A stretch of DNA of 64,000 nt from assembly GCF_003259525.1 (NCBI RefSeq), contig NZ_QLLO01000001.1, forward strand, positions 372,001-436,000, in the 5' to 3' direction. The notes beneath the pieces were generated by a model, which did no database searches, had not been told where the DNA came from, and saw only the letters and a list, made by a program, of their open reading frames with translations. This document shows, piece by piece, positions 51,836-60,417 of this stretch (within the stretch, counting starts at the first letter, position 1; every line of letters begins with the position of its first letter). The translations under genes were made by a program, and so were the position numbers. Source of the DNA: Olleya aquimaris (GTDB lineage Bacteria > Bacteroidota > Bacteroidia > Flavobacteriales > Flavobacteriaceae).

Positions 51836-53947
51836 TTATTGAATCACTAATTTTTTAGTAACCATTGCATCATTTTGTTTAATATTTAAAATATAAACAC
51901 CAGACTTTAAATTAGAAACATTTAAAGTGTTGTTGTTTAATGTTTCTTTTAAAACTTGTTTTCCTAAAATATCAAAAACAGTTACGTTAACAGTATCAGA
52001 ACTAGTCGTTGTGATAGTAACGAACCCTGTGTTTGTTGGGTTAGGGTACACGCTAAAGTTTGATTGATTGAATGTGTCTACAGAAAGCGTATTATTACTA
52101 TTAACAGCACCAGGAGTACCTAAGTCACCACTTCCATAAGGAGTTACCGCTGTAGCCCAATTAGCACCATTATCATTATCAGTAGCATTTAATGTATTAA
52201 CTGATAATTCCATACTTGCACCTGTTGGGTCTGGAAAAGTTGCGCCATTATCCCAAATAACTTGGTCAATAATAGTTCCACTACATTCAATAATTAAACC
52301 GTCAGTACCATTACCTAATGATATATCATTATTATAAGTATAATCTAATGTAAGACCACCATTTGGAGTTGCACCATTACCTATGATTATATATGCATTA
52401 GCAGGTATTATAACGGAAGTAGATACTGTATGTGTTTCAGTTGCAGAAGATTCATCTTTTATAATCCAACCAGCAATATCAATCGCTGTTCCTGTTGTAT
52501 TATACAATTCAAAAAACTCTCCGTTAGGGTCATTACCTGCAGCAGCTGGATTTTGCATAACTTCAGTTATAATTATATCACCTATGTTAGAGCAAACAGC
52601 AGCTGGAGTTACAGTACCTGTTGCTGCTACAGTTTCAGTAGTTACACCAGTAGAAGACACCAATATATCACCAGAATATGTGTTTTCAGACAAACCAGAA
52701 ACCATTCTAGCAAATACCTCAGTGTTATTTGCAGTTCCTCCAGTTTGAGGAACTGTAACTGAAGAAGAAAAAGTACCTCCTGAAGTTAATGATACCTCAA
52801 AGTTTGTTGGAGCAGTTACTGTAATATCAGAAGTCAAAAACATGCCCTCAACAAAAAATGAATCTTCTGCAGATGGACCATTTCCAAATTGATAATCTAA
52901 TGAATTTAAAGAACCCAAAACTGTAATTTGTGGTGTTGCTGGTGATACAGTTCCTGAAACATTAACAGTTTCAGTTGTAGCACCTGTTGATGTAGCAGTA
53001 ATATCTTCTGTATAAGAATTTGCTGTTAAACCAGCAGCTAATCTAGTATAAATAGTAGTACTAGCAACGCTACCTCCAGTTTGTGTTAAAGTTATTGAGT
53101 TTGTAAATCCTGTGCCAGTTGTAAGTGAAATTTCAAAATCTGGGCTAGCTGTATTAAGCACTATATCTGCATTTAGGTTGGTACCTGATACAGTAAATGT
53201 GTCTTCAGCTGAAGGTCCATTACCTTCAAAATAATCTAAACCAGTAATTGCTCCACTAACTGTAATTATTGGTGTAGCTGTTGCTGCTTCTATAAAAGCA
53301 GTTGTGTCAAATGGCAATACAAGTAGCCCATCAGAAACTTGAATAGTCCAATTTGCTGGATTACCAATTAATGATAGATAGTTTGCAAAAGTAGTTTCAG
53401 AATTTCTAGGACCTGAATATGCGCCACCATCAGGGTTTCCAGTTGTTGTAAAAGTAACAAAAGTAGTTCCTTCTACTAACCCTGACCCTGTTAAGTCTCC
53501 AAAGTTATTTGCTTCATTTTGAATTCCAGCTAAAAAAGTAGTAGGATTATTTTCATCTGTGCCTAAATACGCAAATAAAGCGTCACCACCCGCAGCTAAA
53601 TTGACTGTACCTGCACCAACCTGAGTTAAAGTTCCAATTGAAGCACCGTAATTAGGGTTAGTATCAGAGTCCGTGTCAGTAAAAGTAACAACGGTACCTG
53701 CTGCTATAGTTGTAGTGATGTCCCACTGAATATTTCCCTCGTTAGAGTCTACAAACCCTCCAGATCCGTTAAGCTCATCATCAGAAAAATAAATAGTTGT
53801 TGATGCTGGAATATCTGCTAGTGCAACTATCGCAAAATTGTCGTCTCCATCTGCATTAAAACCTATAAAAGCAATGTCTCCTGTAGATTGTCCAAAAGAT
53901 AGAGAGGATATTAAAATTGTTAAAAGTAAAAAGTAAAGTTTTTTCAT
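51836..53947 (-). CDS. T9SS-sorted protein with tandem repeats and lamin-tail domain
   Basis: The protein has 703 residues from the chosen ATG, giving a signal peptide ending LSFGQS. An N-terminal beta domain (IAFIGFNADGDDNFAIVAL, about 24-205) is followed by two tandem 113-residue repeats (about 224-449; FEGNGPSAEDTFTVSG and FGNGPSAEDSFFVEG mark the two). A lamin-tail domain (about 455-590; IIITEVMQNPAAAGNDPNG and AGWIIKDE) follows, then a type A T9SS sorting domain (FSVYPNPTNTGFVTITT to KKLVIQ). It is an adhesin-like surface protein; lamin-tail domains often occur with secreted nucleases, but no nuclease is fused here. Confidence 0.9.
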   Translation of the reverse strand: MKKLYFLLLTILISSLSFGQSTGDIAFIGFNADGDDNFAIVALADIPASTTIYFSDDELNGSGGFVDSNEGNIQWDITTTIAAGTVVTFTDTDSDTNPNYGASIGTLTQVGAGTVNLAAGGDALFAYLGTDENNPTTFLAGIQNEANNFGDLTGSGLVEGTTFVTFTTTGNPDGGAYSGPRNSETTFANYLSLIGNPANWTIQVSDGLLVLPFDTTAFIEAATATPIITVSGAITGLDYFEGNGPSAEDTFTVSGTNLNADIVLNTASPDFEISLTTGTGFTNSITLTQTGGSVASTTIYTRLAAGLTANSYTEDITATSTGATTETVNVSGTVSPATPQITVLGSLNSLDYQFGNGPSAEDSFFVEGMFLTSDITVTAPTNFEVSLTSGGTFSSSVTVPQTGGTANNTEVFARMVSGLSENTYSGDILVSSTGVTTETVAATGTVTPAAVCSNIGDIIITEVMQNPAAAGNDPNGEFFELYNTTGTAIDIAGWIIKDESSATETHTVSTSVIIPANAYIIIGNGATPNGGLTLDYTYNNDISLGNGTDGLIIECSGTIIDQVIWDNGATFPDPTGASMELSVNTLNATDNDNGANWATAVTPYGSGDLGTPGAVNSNNTLSVDTFNQSNFSVYPNPTNTGFVTITTTSSDTVNVTVFDILGKQVLKETLNNNTLNVSNLKSGVYILNIKQNDAMVTKKLVIQ
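52601..53278 (-). repeat. Tandem 339-bp (113-residue) repeats in the lamin-tail protein gene
   Basis: Two units, about 52940-53278 and 52601-52939, code for matching domains: ATPIITVSG...LDYFEGNGPSAED and ATPQITVLG...LDYQFGNGPSAED. The first 25 residues are most alike. Boundaries are set from protein alignment by eye. Confidence 0.75.
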
Positions 53948-54224
53948 AATTAAAAAGTATAAAATTAGGTTATAAATATACGCAGAAAAATTACTTTTAG
54001 CCAATATTTAAGTTAACAATAACACTTCTTTACATTAAAATAATATTGATTTAAAATTTAAATTAAGACAAGTATATTTTTAATAAGCATTTCTTAATGT
54101 AACATAGTTATAAGCATTAATTAAATGTTATCTTATTGTTATTAATATCATAAAAATTAAAAGTTTTACTAATAATTTTATCTTTACATTATCAAAATGT
54201 TTAGACAATAGAAGCTTAAAGCTT

Positions 54225-54908
54225 ATGGATAAAAAAGACATAAAGATTCTGCTAGTTGATGACGAACCAGATATTTTAGAAATTGTTAGTTATAATTTAT
54301 CTAATGAAGGATATCAAATCATTACTGCAAAAAACGGGTTAGAAGCTGTAAAAAAAGCTAAAAAGGAAAAGCCACAGCTTATAATTTTGGATGTTATGAT
54401 GCCAGAAATGGATGGTATTGAAGCTTGTGAAGCTATTAGAAAACTACCAGAATTAAGCACTACGCTTATTACATTTTTAACTGCAAGAGGCGAAGACTAT
54501 TCTCAAGTTGCTGGGTTTGATGCTGGTGCAGACGATTATATTACTAAGCCCATTAAACCTAAAGTGCTGGTTAGTAAAGTTAAAGCGCTTTTAAGAAGAC
54601 TTAAACCAATAGAAGGTAATAAATCACTAATTAAAATAGGAAACTTAATTATTAATAGAGAAGAGTATAAGATTGAACTTGATAATCAAGAGATTATTTT
54701 GCCAAGAAAAGAATTCGAGCTCTTGTATCTGTTAGCCTCTAAACCTGGAAAAGTTTTTAAAAGAGAAGATATTTTAAATCGTGTTTGGGGTAACGAGGTT
54801 GTTGTTGGTGGTCGAACTATAGATGTCCATATTAGAAAACTTAGAGAAAAAATTGGAGACCATGCTTTTAAAACAGTTAAAGGTGTTGGTTATAAATTTG
54901 TTGATTAA
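54225..54908 (+). CDS. PhoB/OmpR-family response regulator
   Basis: A 227-residue cytoplasmic regulator. The receiver domain has acidic DDE (about 12-14), phospho-acceptor Asp in LIILDVMMPEMDG (near 57) and Lys in YITKPIKPKV (near 107). The C-terminal winged helix (about 130-227) has REDILNRVWGNEVVVGGRTIDVHIRKLREKI (key parts VWGNEV and RTIDVHIRKLR), as in PhoB. The next gene is its kinase, starting with TTG directly after the stop. The pair resembles PhoBR but a phosphate role is not shown. The 277 bp upstream are very AT-rich and hold only a near-consensus TATCTTTA at 54179. Confidence 0.92.
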   Translation: MDKKDIKILLVDDEPDILEIVSYNLSNEGYQIITAKNGLEAVKKAKKEKPQLIILDVMMPEMDGIEACEAIRKLPELSTTLITFLTARGEDYSQVAGFDAGADDYITKPIKPKVLVSKVKALLRRLKPIEGNKSLIKIGNLIINREEYKIELDNQEIILPRKEFELLYLLASKPGKVFKREDILNRVWGNEVVVGGRTIDVHIRKLREKIGDHAFKTVKGVGYKFVD

Positions 54909-55946
54909 TTGAAACTTAAAAAAACATACAAATTTGCATTAAAAACATCGTTTTTAATCACAATTATTCTTTCGTTTTTAATGAGTGTTTTTTTGTATGC
55001 AACTAACCAAGCAATTCCCTTAACGGTATTTATTTTTGCCTTATTAACGTTTTCTTTTTCTTTTTTAGTTATCCAATTTCGAGTAGAAAAATTTATTTAC
55101 AAACGTATTAATCAAATCTATAAAGACTTAACTCTGTTAGAATCTGTAAGCTTTAGAAAAGACAGCATTACTACAGATATGGCTACGCTTACTAAACAAA
55201 TAGACAAGTTTGCCAAAAACAAAAAACTTGAAATAGAAACACTTAAAGTTAGAGAAGAATATCGTAAAGAGTTTATGGGTAACATTTCGCATGAACTTAA
55301 AACTCCTTTATTTACTGTTCAAGGCTATCTTGAAACCCTTCTTGATGGTGCAATTGATGATAAAAATGTAGCCGAAAAATATCTAAACAGAGCCAATAAA
55401 GGCGTGGAACGACTTATTTATATTGTCAAAGATTTGGATATGATTACCAAACTTGAGGTTGGTGATTTAAGTTTAGATATCACAACTTTTGATATTGTAC
55501 AATTAATTCAAAGTGTTTTTGAGTTGCTAGAAATGAAAGCAGCTAAAAAGAAAATTACCCTAACCTTTGATATGGAATATAACAATCCAATATTGGTAAA
55601 AGGCGATGAAGAGCGTATACAGCAAGTATTAACTAATTTAATAGTAAACTCTATTAAATACGGTCAAGAAAAAGGAACCACAGAGATTAGCATAGAACGA
55701 TTAATAAAAAACAAGGTTATTGTGCGTGTAACGGATAATGGAGAAGGAATAGAAAAACAACACATACCTAGACTGTTTGAGCGTTTTTATAGAGTCGATA
55801 AAAGTGGATCGCGTAAAGAAGGTGGCTCTGGTTTAGGACTAGCTATTGTAAAACATATTATTGAAGCACACGACGAAAAAATTTATGTAGAAAGTGAATA
55901 TAATATTGGTAGCGAATTCTCTTTTACACTAGAAAAGGCTGAATAA
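54909..55946 (+). CDS. PhoR-like sensor histidine kinase
   Basis: A 345-residue inner-membrane kinase. Two membrane helices (about 12-30, 36-53) with almost no periplasmic loop are followed by a linker. The HisKA motif reads GNISHELKTPLFTVQGYLET (His near 125). HATPase boxes are LTNLIVNSIKYG (N), VTDNGEGIEKQHI (G1), LFERFYRVD (F) and GSGLGLAIVKHI (G2). The start is TTG immediately after the regulator stop. The lack of a periplasmic domain suggests it senses within the membrane or through a partner such as a transporter. It overlaps the convergent glycosyltransferase by 18 bp. Confidence 0.92.
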   Translation: MKLKKTYKFALKTSFLITIILSFLMSVFLYATNQAIPLTVFIFALLTFSFSFLVIQFRVEKFIYKRINQIYKDLTLLESVSFRKDSITTDMATLTKQIDKFAKNKKLEIETLKVREEYRKEFMGNISHELKTPLFTVQGYLETLLDGAIDDKNVAEKYLNRANKGVERLIYIVKDLDMITKLEVGDLSLDITTFDIVQLIQSVFELLEMKAAKKKITLTFDMEYNNPILVKGDEERIQQVLTNLIVNSIKYGQEKGTTEISIERLIKNKVIVRVTDNGEGIEKQHIPRLFERFYRVDKSGSRKEGGSGLGLAIVKHIIEAHDEKIYVESEYNIGSEFSFTLEKAE

Positions 55947-56978
55947 CTGCTTAAAGTCTATCTCGTTTTCAAAAGTTTTAAATCCAGAATAGTTAGTCAA
56001 CTTATCTAATTGGCTTAAAGAAAAATCATCTTGATTGCAATATGGTGCAATCTTACTTTTTTCCAAAAATTCAGCTAAATACTCTTGTTCATATTGTCCT
56101 GGAGTGGGTATAAAAAAGGCTTGTTTTCCTAATTTAGCTAAATCCATTATTGTAGTGTAGCCAGATCTAGATATAATAATGTCACTATTGTTAATATAAT
56201 TTTGCAATTCTTCAGTTTCCATAAAATTATAAATTGCAAAAGGTGGTCGGTTTTCAATTACTTGTTTTTCTTCAATTTTGCCTCTCACAAATATTATCAA
56301 ACCTGGTAAAACTTTAAGTATATCTAATAATTTTTCCTCTAAAATGGTGCGTTGCGGTTCTGGACCAGATAACAATACCATAAACCTGTTTTTTGGCTTA
56401 GTTTTAGTCTTTTTTAACCTACTTATTGCACCTATATATTTTATAGTTAATTCCTTGCTTTTAAAATTATGACTCAGTTTTCCGCTTAAATTGGGTTCGC
56501 CATCAAAATCAGGAACCCAACATTCATCAAATTTTTTAAGATAATTATCATGTAGTTTAGTGCTTATTTTTGTAGTCATACCGCTTAACACATTTAGCTG
56601 ATGTGTCATAAAAACAGATGGTACTTTGCTACTATAAACACCCAACCTATTGTCGGATATTATCCCTTCAATTGCATAGTCATGAACAATTTTTCTAATT
56701 AATTTATGCTCTGCTTTTATGGCTTTTCTAATTTTAAGAAGTTGTAAAAACAGCAACCATTTAAAAGTACTTTTAGTTTTAGAATACCTAATATTATAAC
56801 CAGGTAATTCAACAAAAATCAAATCTTTAAATTCTTTTTGCAATAATTGCAAAGCTTCGCCATCACTAGCAATAATAGGGCTAAAACCCTCATCAAGTAA
56901 TCCATTAATTATAGGAATACAACGTGTGGCATGACCAATTCCCCAATTTAGAGGTGCAACAAGAATTCGTTTTTTCAT
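55929..56978 (-). CDS. MurG-like glycosyltransferase
   Basis: A 349-residue GT-B glycosyltransferase. The N-terminal Rossmann half begins ILVAPLNWGIGHATRCIPII (glycine-rich loop). The C-terminal half has MVLLSGPEPQRTILEEKLL, FMETEELQNYINNSDIIISRSGYTTIMDL (key parts NNSDIIISRSGYTT) and FIPTPGQYEQEYLAEFL, which match the Glyco_tran_28 nucleotide-sugar site. Homologues are widespread in Flavobacteriaceae; the acceptor is unknown. Its own -7 box lies 25 bp upstream. It shares 18 bp with the convergent kinase gene. Confidence 0.88.
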   Translation of the reverse strand: MKKRILVAPLNWGIGHATRCIPIINGLLDEGFSPIIASDGEALQLLQKEFKDLIFVELPGYNIRYSKTKSTFKWLLFLQLLKIRKAIKAEHKLIRKIVHDYAIEGIISDNRLGVYSSKVPSVFMTHQLNVLSGMTTKISTKLHDNYLKKFDECWVPDFDGEPNLSGKLSHNFKSKELTIKYIGAISRLKKTKTKPKNRFMVLLSGPEPQRTILEEKLLDILKVLPGLIIFVRGKIEEKQVIENRPPFAIYNFMETEELQNYINNSDIIISRSGYTTIMDLAKLGKQAFFIPTPGQYEQEYLAEFLEKSKIAPYCNQDDFSLSQLDKLTNYSGFKTFENEIDFKQLFSLF

Positions 56979-57003
56979 TTAAATAGTTTCATCAAACTAA
57001 TTT

Positions 57004-57011
57004 CAAAGGTA
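57004..57011 (-). promoter_or_regulatory. -7 box of the MurG-like gene
   Basis: The minus strand reads TACCTTTG, matching TAnnTTTG, 25 bp before the ATG at 56978. No -33 TTG at normal spacing. Confidence 0.5.
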
Positions 57012-57072
57012 ACTATTATAGCCCTAAACTATATTTCCTTAATTTTACACCCTAAACAAGAAATACACAACA

Positions 57073-57747
57073 GTGGGTAGTAAAAATAAACTGAAAAGAT
57101 TTAAAGAAAACGAAACCTTTGACAATGTCTTTCAACCAACCAGAGCAGAGTTAGTGGAAGCAGATTACCAATACAAAGGACAATGGAATAAAACTGTTTT
57201 TAAAAACAATAATCCTTTAGTCTTAGAGTTGGGATGTGGAAAAGGAGAATACAGTGTAGCTCTAGCCAAAAAATATCCAAACAAAAATTTTATTGGTATT
57301 GATATTAAAGGGGCACGTTTTTGGAGAGGTGCTAAAACCGCAATTGAAGAAAATATTCCTAACGTAGCTTTTATTAGAACCCAAATAGAACTAATTGAAT
57401 ACGTTTTTGCAGAAAACGAAGTGGATGAAATCTGGATTACCTTTCCAGACCCACAAATAAAGTATAAACGTACTAAACACAGAATGACTAATTCTCAGTT
57501 TTTAAAACGTTATAAACACGTGTTAAAACCTGACGGAATAATGAATTTAAAAACGGATTCCGAGTTTATGCATGGATACACTCTAGGATTATTACATGGC
57601 GAAGGTCATGAAGTGCTATATGCTAATAACGATGTGTATAGACAAGAAGGTAGTCCAGAGGAAGTTACTAGCGTGCAAACGTTTTACGAAAACCAATACC
57701 TGCAAAAAGACAAACCAATTACGTATATTAGATTTAAAATTAACTAA
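57073..57747 (+). CDS. trmB: tRNA (guanine-N7-)-methyltransferase
   Basis: A 224-residue SAM-dependent enzyme that methylates G46 in the variable loop of tRNA. Motifs are VLELGCGKGEYSVALAKKYP (about 48-67), FIGIDIKGARFWRGAKTA, and the TrmB signature EIWITFPDPQIKYKRTKHRMT (key parts ITFPDPQ and KRTKHRMT). The start is GTG, 1 residue before GSKNKLKRF, which is how most Bacteroidota TrmB proteins begin. It is followed 3 bp later by the LysE exporter gene. Confidence 0.97.
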   Translation: MGSKNKLKRFKENETFDNVFQPTRAELVEADYQYKGQWNKTVFKNNNPLVLELGCGKGEYSVALAKKYPNKNFIGIDIKGARFWRGAKTAIEENIPNVAFIRTQIELIEYVFAENEVDEIWITFPDPQIKYKRTKHRMTNSQFLKRYKHVLKPDGIMNLKTDSEFMHGYTLGLLHGEGHEVLYANNDVYRQEGSPEEVTSVQTFYENQYLQKDKPITYIRFKIN

Positions 57748-57750
57748 CTT

Positions 57751-58380
57751 TTGAATCTTACCATCACCTTTTTTATAAGCATGCTTATTGCGTTAATTGG
57801 AGTTATTCCGCCTGGATTACTTAATATGACTGCTGCAAAAATTAGTATAAAAGAAGGCTATTCTCGTGGATTAATGTTTTCTATAGGTGTGTGTGTTGTA
57901 GTAATTATACAAACCTTAATTGCAGTAATATTTGCAAGATATCTTAGTAAACATCCAGAGATTGTTCAAGTTTTACAACGTGTAGCATTTGTGCTTTTTG
58001 TCTTGATTACTATTTACTTTTTAGCATTAGCAAAGCAACAACCAAAATTAAAAGTAGAGCAAGAACGACGTAGTAAACATAGTAGGTTTTTTCAAGGGAT
58101 GTTTTTATCGTCGTTAAATGTGTTTCCTATTCCGTATCAGGCGTATATGAGTGTTACTTTAGCTAGTTTAGGCTGGTTAACGTTTGATAATGTTAGTATC
58201 ACATCTTATGTAGCTGGAGCTGCAACTGGGACGTTTGTGATGTTATATGTGTATGTTTTCTTTTTTAAACGCATAAAAAACAAGAAAATCAAATCACAAA
58301 AAAACATGAATTACATTATTGGTATCATAACCGGAATTATATCCATTGTGACGTTGATAAACATCATAAAAGATTTATGA
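57751..58380 (+). CDS. LysE-family exporter
   Basis: A 209-residue inner-membrane protein with six helices (about 5-25, 38-62, 68-87, 115-133, 140-165, 188-206). The first helix carries GVIPPGLLNMTAAKISIKEGYSRGL (key parts IPPGLLNM and KEGYSRG), the LysE/RhtB signature. The family exports amino acids or similar solutes; the substrate is not known. The start is TTG at 57751, 3 bp after trmB, so it is translated from the same message. Confidence 0.88.
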   Translation: MNLTITFFISMLIALIGVIPPGLLNMTAAKISIKEGYSRGLMFSIGVCVVVIIQTLIAVIFARYLSKHPEIVQVLQRVAFVLFVLITIYFLALAKQQPKLKVEQERRSKHSRFFQGMFLSSLNVFPIPYQAYMSVTLASLGWLTFDNVSITSYVAGAATGTFVMLYVYVFFFKRIKNKKIKSQKNMNYIIGIITGIISIVTLINIIKDL

Positions 58381-58462
58381 TACTTCCTTAACTTAATCTC
58401 AATTTTAAAGAGAATTACTACTTTGGAAGTAACATGTGATTTATAAAAAAAACACAACACAC

Positions 58463-58792
58463 ATGAAACCAGAAACACTCAATTTTTTTGATAAAGTGTA
58501 TGAAGTAGCCAAGCTAATACCTTATGGTCGTGTAACTAGTTACGGAGCAATTGCTAACTATTTAGGCGCCAAACGTAGTGCCAGAATGGTTGGTTATGCT
58601 ATGAATGGCTCACATAATAAAGATGTTCCGGCACATCGCGTAGTTAACCGTAAAGGGTTATTAACAGGCAAGCATCATTTTGAGGGTACCAACCTAATGC
58701 AACAATTATTAGAAAGTGAAGGCGTTACTGTAATAGACAACCAAATCCAGAATTTTGATGAGGTGTTTTGGGAGCCCTCAAAAGAGTTATAG
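58463..58792 (+). CDS. Alkyltransferase-like (ATL) DNA repair protein lacking the catalytic Cys
   Basis: A 109-residue protein from the ATG at 58463; a GTG at 58436 would add nine odd residues. It has only the DNA-binding domain of O6-alkylguanine methyltransferases, with VAKLIPYGRVTSYGAIANYLG (key part YGRVTSYGAIA) and the recognition helix RSARMVGYAMNG. The active-site PCHRV is PAHRV, so Cys is Ala57. ATL proteins bind O6-alkylguanine and pass it to nucleotide excision repair. The family call is sure; that it cannot transfer alkyl groups follows from the missing Cys. Confidence 0.92.
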   Translation: MKPETLNFFDKVYEVAKLIPYGRVTSYGAIANYLGAKRSARMVGYAMNGSHNKDVPAHRVVNRKGLLTGKHHFEGTNLMQQLLESEGVTVIDNQIQNFDEVFWEPSKEL

Positions 58793-58855
58793 CTTACACT
58801 TATCACACCATAAAAAACATCAAACCAACCACTTCATTCTTCAAGGTTTATGTAG

Positions 58856-58863
58856 TATATTTG
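58856..58863 (+). promoter_or_regulatory. -7 box of the mrp-nifU operon
   Basis: TATATTTG matches TAnnTTTG. It is 107 bp upstream of the ATG at 58970, so the leader is unusually long for this window (about 100 bases). Confidence 0.5.
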
Positions 58864-58969
58864 CACTTTAGAATCATTCTGAATTAGAAAATATAAACTA
58901 AGAGTAGTAGTTAAGGGTTTGAGTAAAATCTCTTTTCTTTTTTCTCATCTCTTTTTTCTTGAAAAGCAT

Positions 58970-60109
58970 ATGAAATTAAACAAACAAGACATACTTAAAG
59001 CATTAGAAACCATAACCGTTCCTGGCGAAGGTCAAAATATGGTAGAAAGCGGAGCAGTAACCAATGTGGTAACATTTGCAGATGAGGTGATTGTAGATAT
59101 CACCATAAAAAATCCAGCACTTCAAGCTCGTAAAAAAACAGAGGTAGAGATATTACAAGCTATTCATAAACAAGTTTATGAAAAAGCAAAGATAAAAGTT
59201 AACATTAAAGTAGATGCTCCAGAAAAATCGGCTCCAAATGTCATTAAAGGAAAAGCCATTCCTGGCATCCAAAACATTGTTGCAGTAGCATCAGGTAAGG
59301 GTGGAGTTGGAAAATCGACTGTTACAGCAAACCTAGCAGTAACTTTAGCTAAAATGGGCTTTAAAGTGGGTGTGTTAGACGCAGATATTTACGGACCATC
59401 TATGCCAATTATGTTTGATGTAGAGCTAGAGCGTCCTTTATCAGTGACTGTTGATGGAAAGTCTAAAATGAAACCTGTAGAAAACTACGGAGTAAAAATT
59501 CTTTCAATCGGATTTTTCACTAAACCAGACCAAGCTGTCGTTTGGCGTGGACCTATGGCTGCTAAAGCATTAAACCAAATGATTTTTGATGCAGCTTGGG
59601 GAGAATTAGACTTTTTATTAATCGATTTACCTCCTGGTACAGGAGACATACATTTAAGTATCATGCAATCTCTTCCTATTACAGGAGCTGTGGTTGTAAG
59701 TACGCCTCAAAATGTAGCTTTAGCAGACGCTAAAAAAGGGGTGGCAATGTTTCAGCAAGACAGCATAAACGTACCTGTTTTGGGAATTATTGAAAATATG
59801 GCGTATTTTACTCCAGAAGAATTGCCTGATAATAAATATTACATCTTCGGTAAAGAAGGCGCTAAGCATCTATCAGAAGATTTACAAGTACCACTTTTAG
59901 GTCAAATACCTTTAGTTCAAAGCATACGTGAAGCAGGTGATGTTGGTCGTCCAGCAGCTATGCAAACTGCAACACCTTTAGAAAAAGCATTTGAAACTAT
60001 TACTCAAAATGTGGTGCAACAAGTAGTGGATAGAAATGATAATCTTCCAGCAACCGAAGCAATAAAAATAACCACTATGGCAGGATGTTCTGCAGTTAAT
60101 AAAAAATAG
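58970..60109 (+). CDS. mrp: Mrp/ApbC-type P-loop Fe-S carrier protein
   Basis: A 379-residue cytoplasmic ATPase that binds and passes on Fe-S clusters. The N-terminal DUF59/MIP18-like domain (about 1-85) is followed by the deviant Walker A motif SGKGGVGKSTV (about 108-118), DADIYGPSMPIM and LIDLPPGTGD. The ATG at 58970 gives the usual MKLNKQDILKAL start; the frame extends further upstream but the extra residues are unlike the family. The CPxC-type cysteine pair of E. coli ApbC is missing after NMAYFT; only one Cys (CSAVNKK) is near the end. The NifU-type gene follows without a gap. Confidence 0.93.
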   Translation: MKLNKQDILKALETITVPGEGQNMVESGAVTNVVTFADEVIVDITIKNPALQARKKTEVEILQAIHKQVYEKAKIKVNIKVDAPEKSAPNVIKGKAIPGIQNIVAVASGKGGVGKSTVTANLAVTLAKMGFKVGVLDADIYGPSMPIMFDVELERPLSVTVDGKSKMKPVENYGVKILSIGFFTKPDQAVVWRGPMAAKALNQMIFDAAWGELDFLLIDLPPGTGDIHLSIMQSLPITGAVVVSTPQNVALADAKKGVAMFQQDSINVPVLGIIENMAYFTPEELPDNKYYIFGKEGAKHLSEDLQVPLLGQIPLVQSIREAGDVGRPAAMQTATPLEKAFETITQNVVQQVVDRNDNLPATEAIKITTMAGCSAVNKK

Positions 60110-60352
60110 ATGACAACAGAAGAATTAAGATTAAACGTAGAGAAAGCACTAGAGGAAATTCGTCCATTTTTACAAAGTGATGGTGGTGATATTTCATTGT
60201 TATCTATAGAAGATGGTAAATTAGTCAAAGTGCAATTAGAAGGCGCATGCGTAGGATGTAGTGTTAACCAAATGACTTTAAAATCTGGTGTAGAAATGAC
60301 TATAAAAAAATACGCTCCTCAAATAGAACACGTTATAAATGTTGAAGCTTAA
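60110..60352 (+). CDS. NifU C-terminal-domain Fe-S scaffold
   Basis: An 80-residue cytoplasmic protein that is just the NifU C-terminal domain. The cluster ligands are Cys47 and Cys50 in LEGACVGCSVNQMTLKSGVE (key part CVGC). It starts on the base after the mrp stop codon. Such proteins (NfuA-type) carry a 4Fe-4S cluster for delivery to apoproteins. Together with Mrp it forms a cluster-carrier pair. The next gene, a ferredoxin reductase, is 65 bp away. Confidence 0.95.
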   Translation: MTTEELRLNVEKALEEIRPFLQSDGGDISLLSIEDGKLVKVQLEGACVGCSVNQMTLKSGVEMTIKKYAPQIEHVINVEA

Positions 60353-60417
60353 ACTGACTTTTGTCATAATAAATCAAAGGTTTTGACATTACATTTACTT
60401 CCTGAAATTGAAAATTC

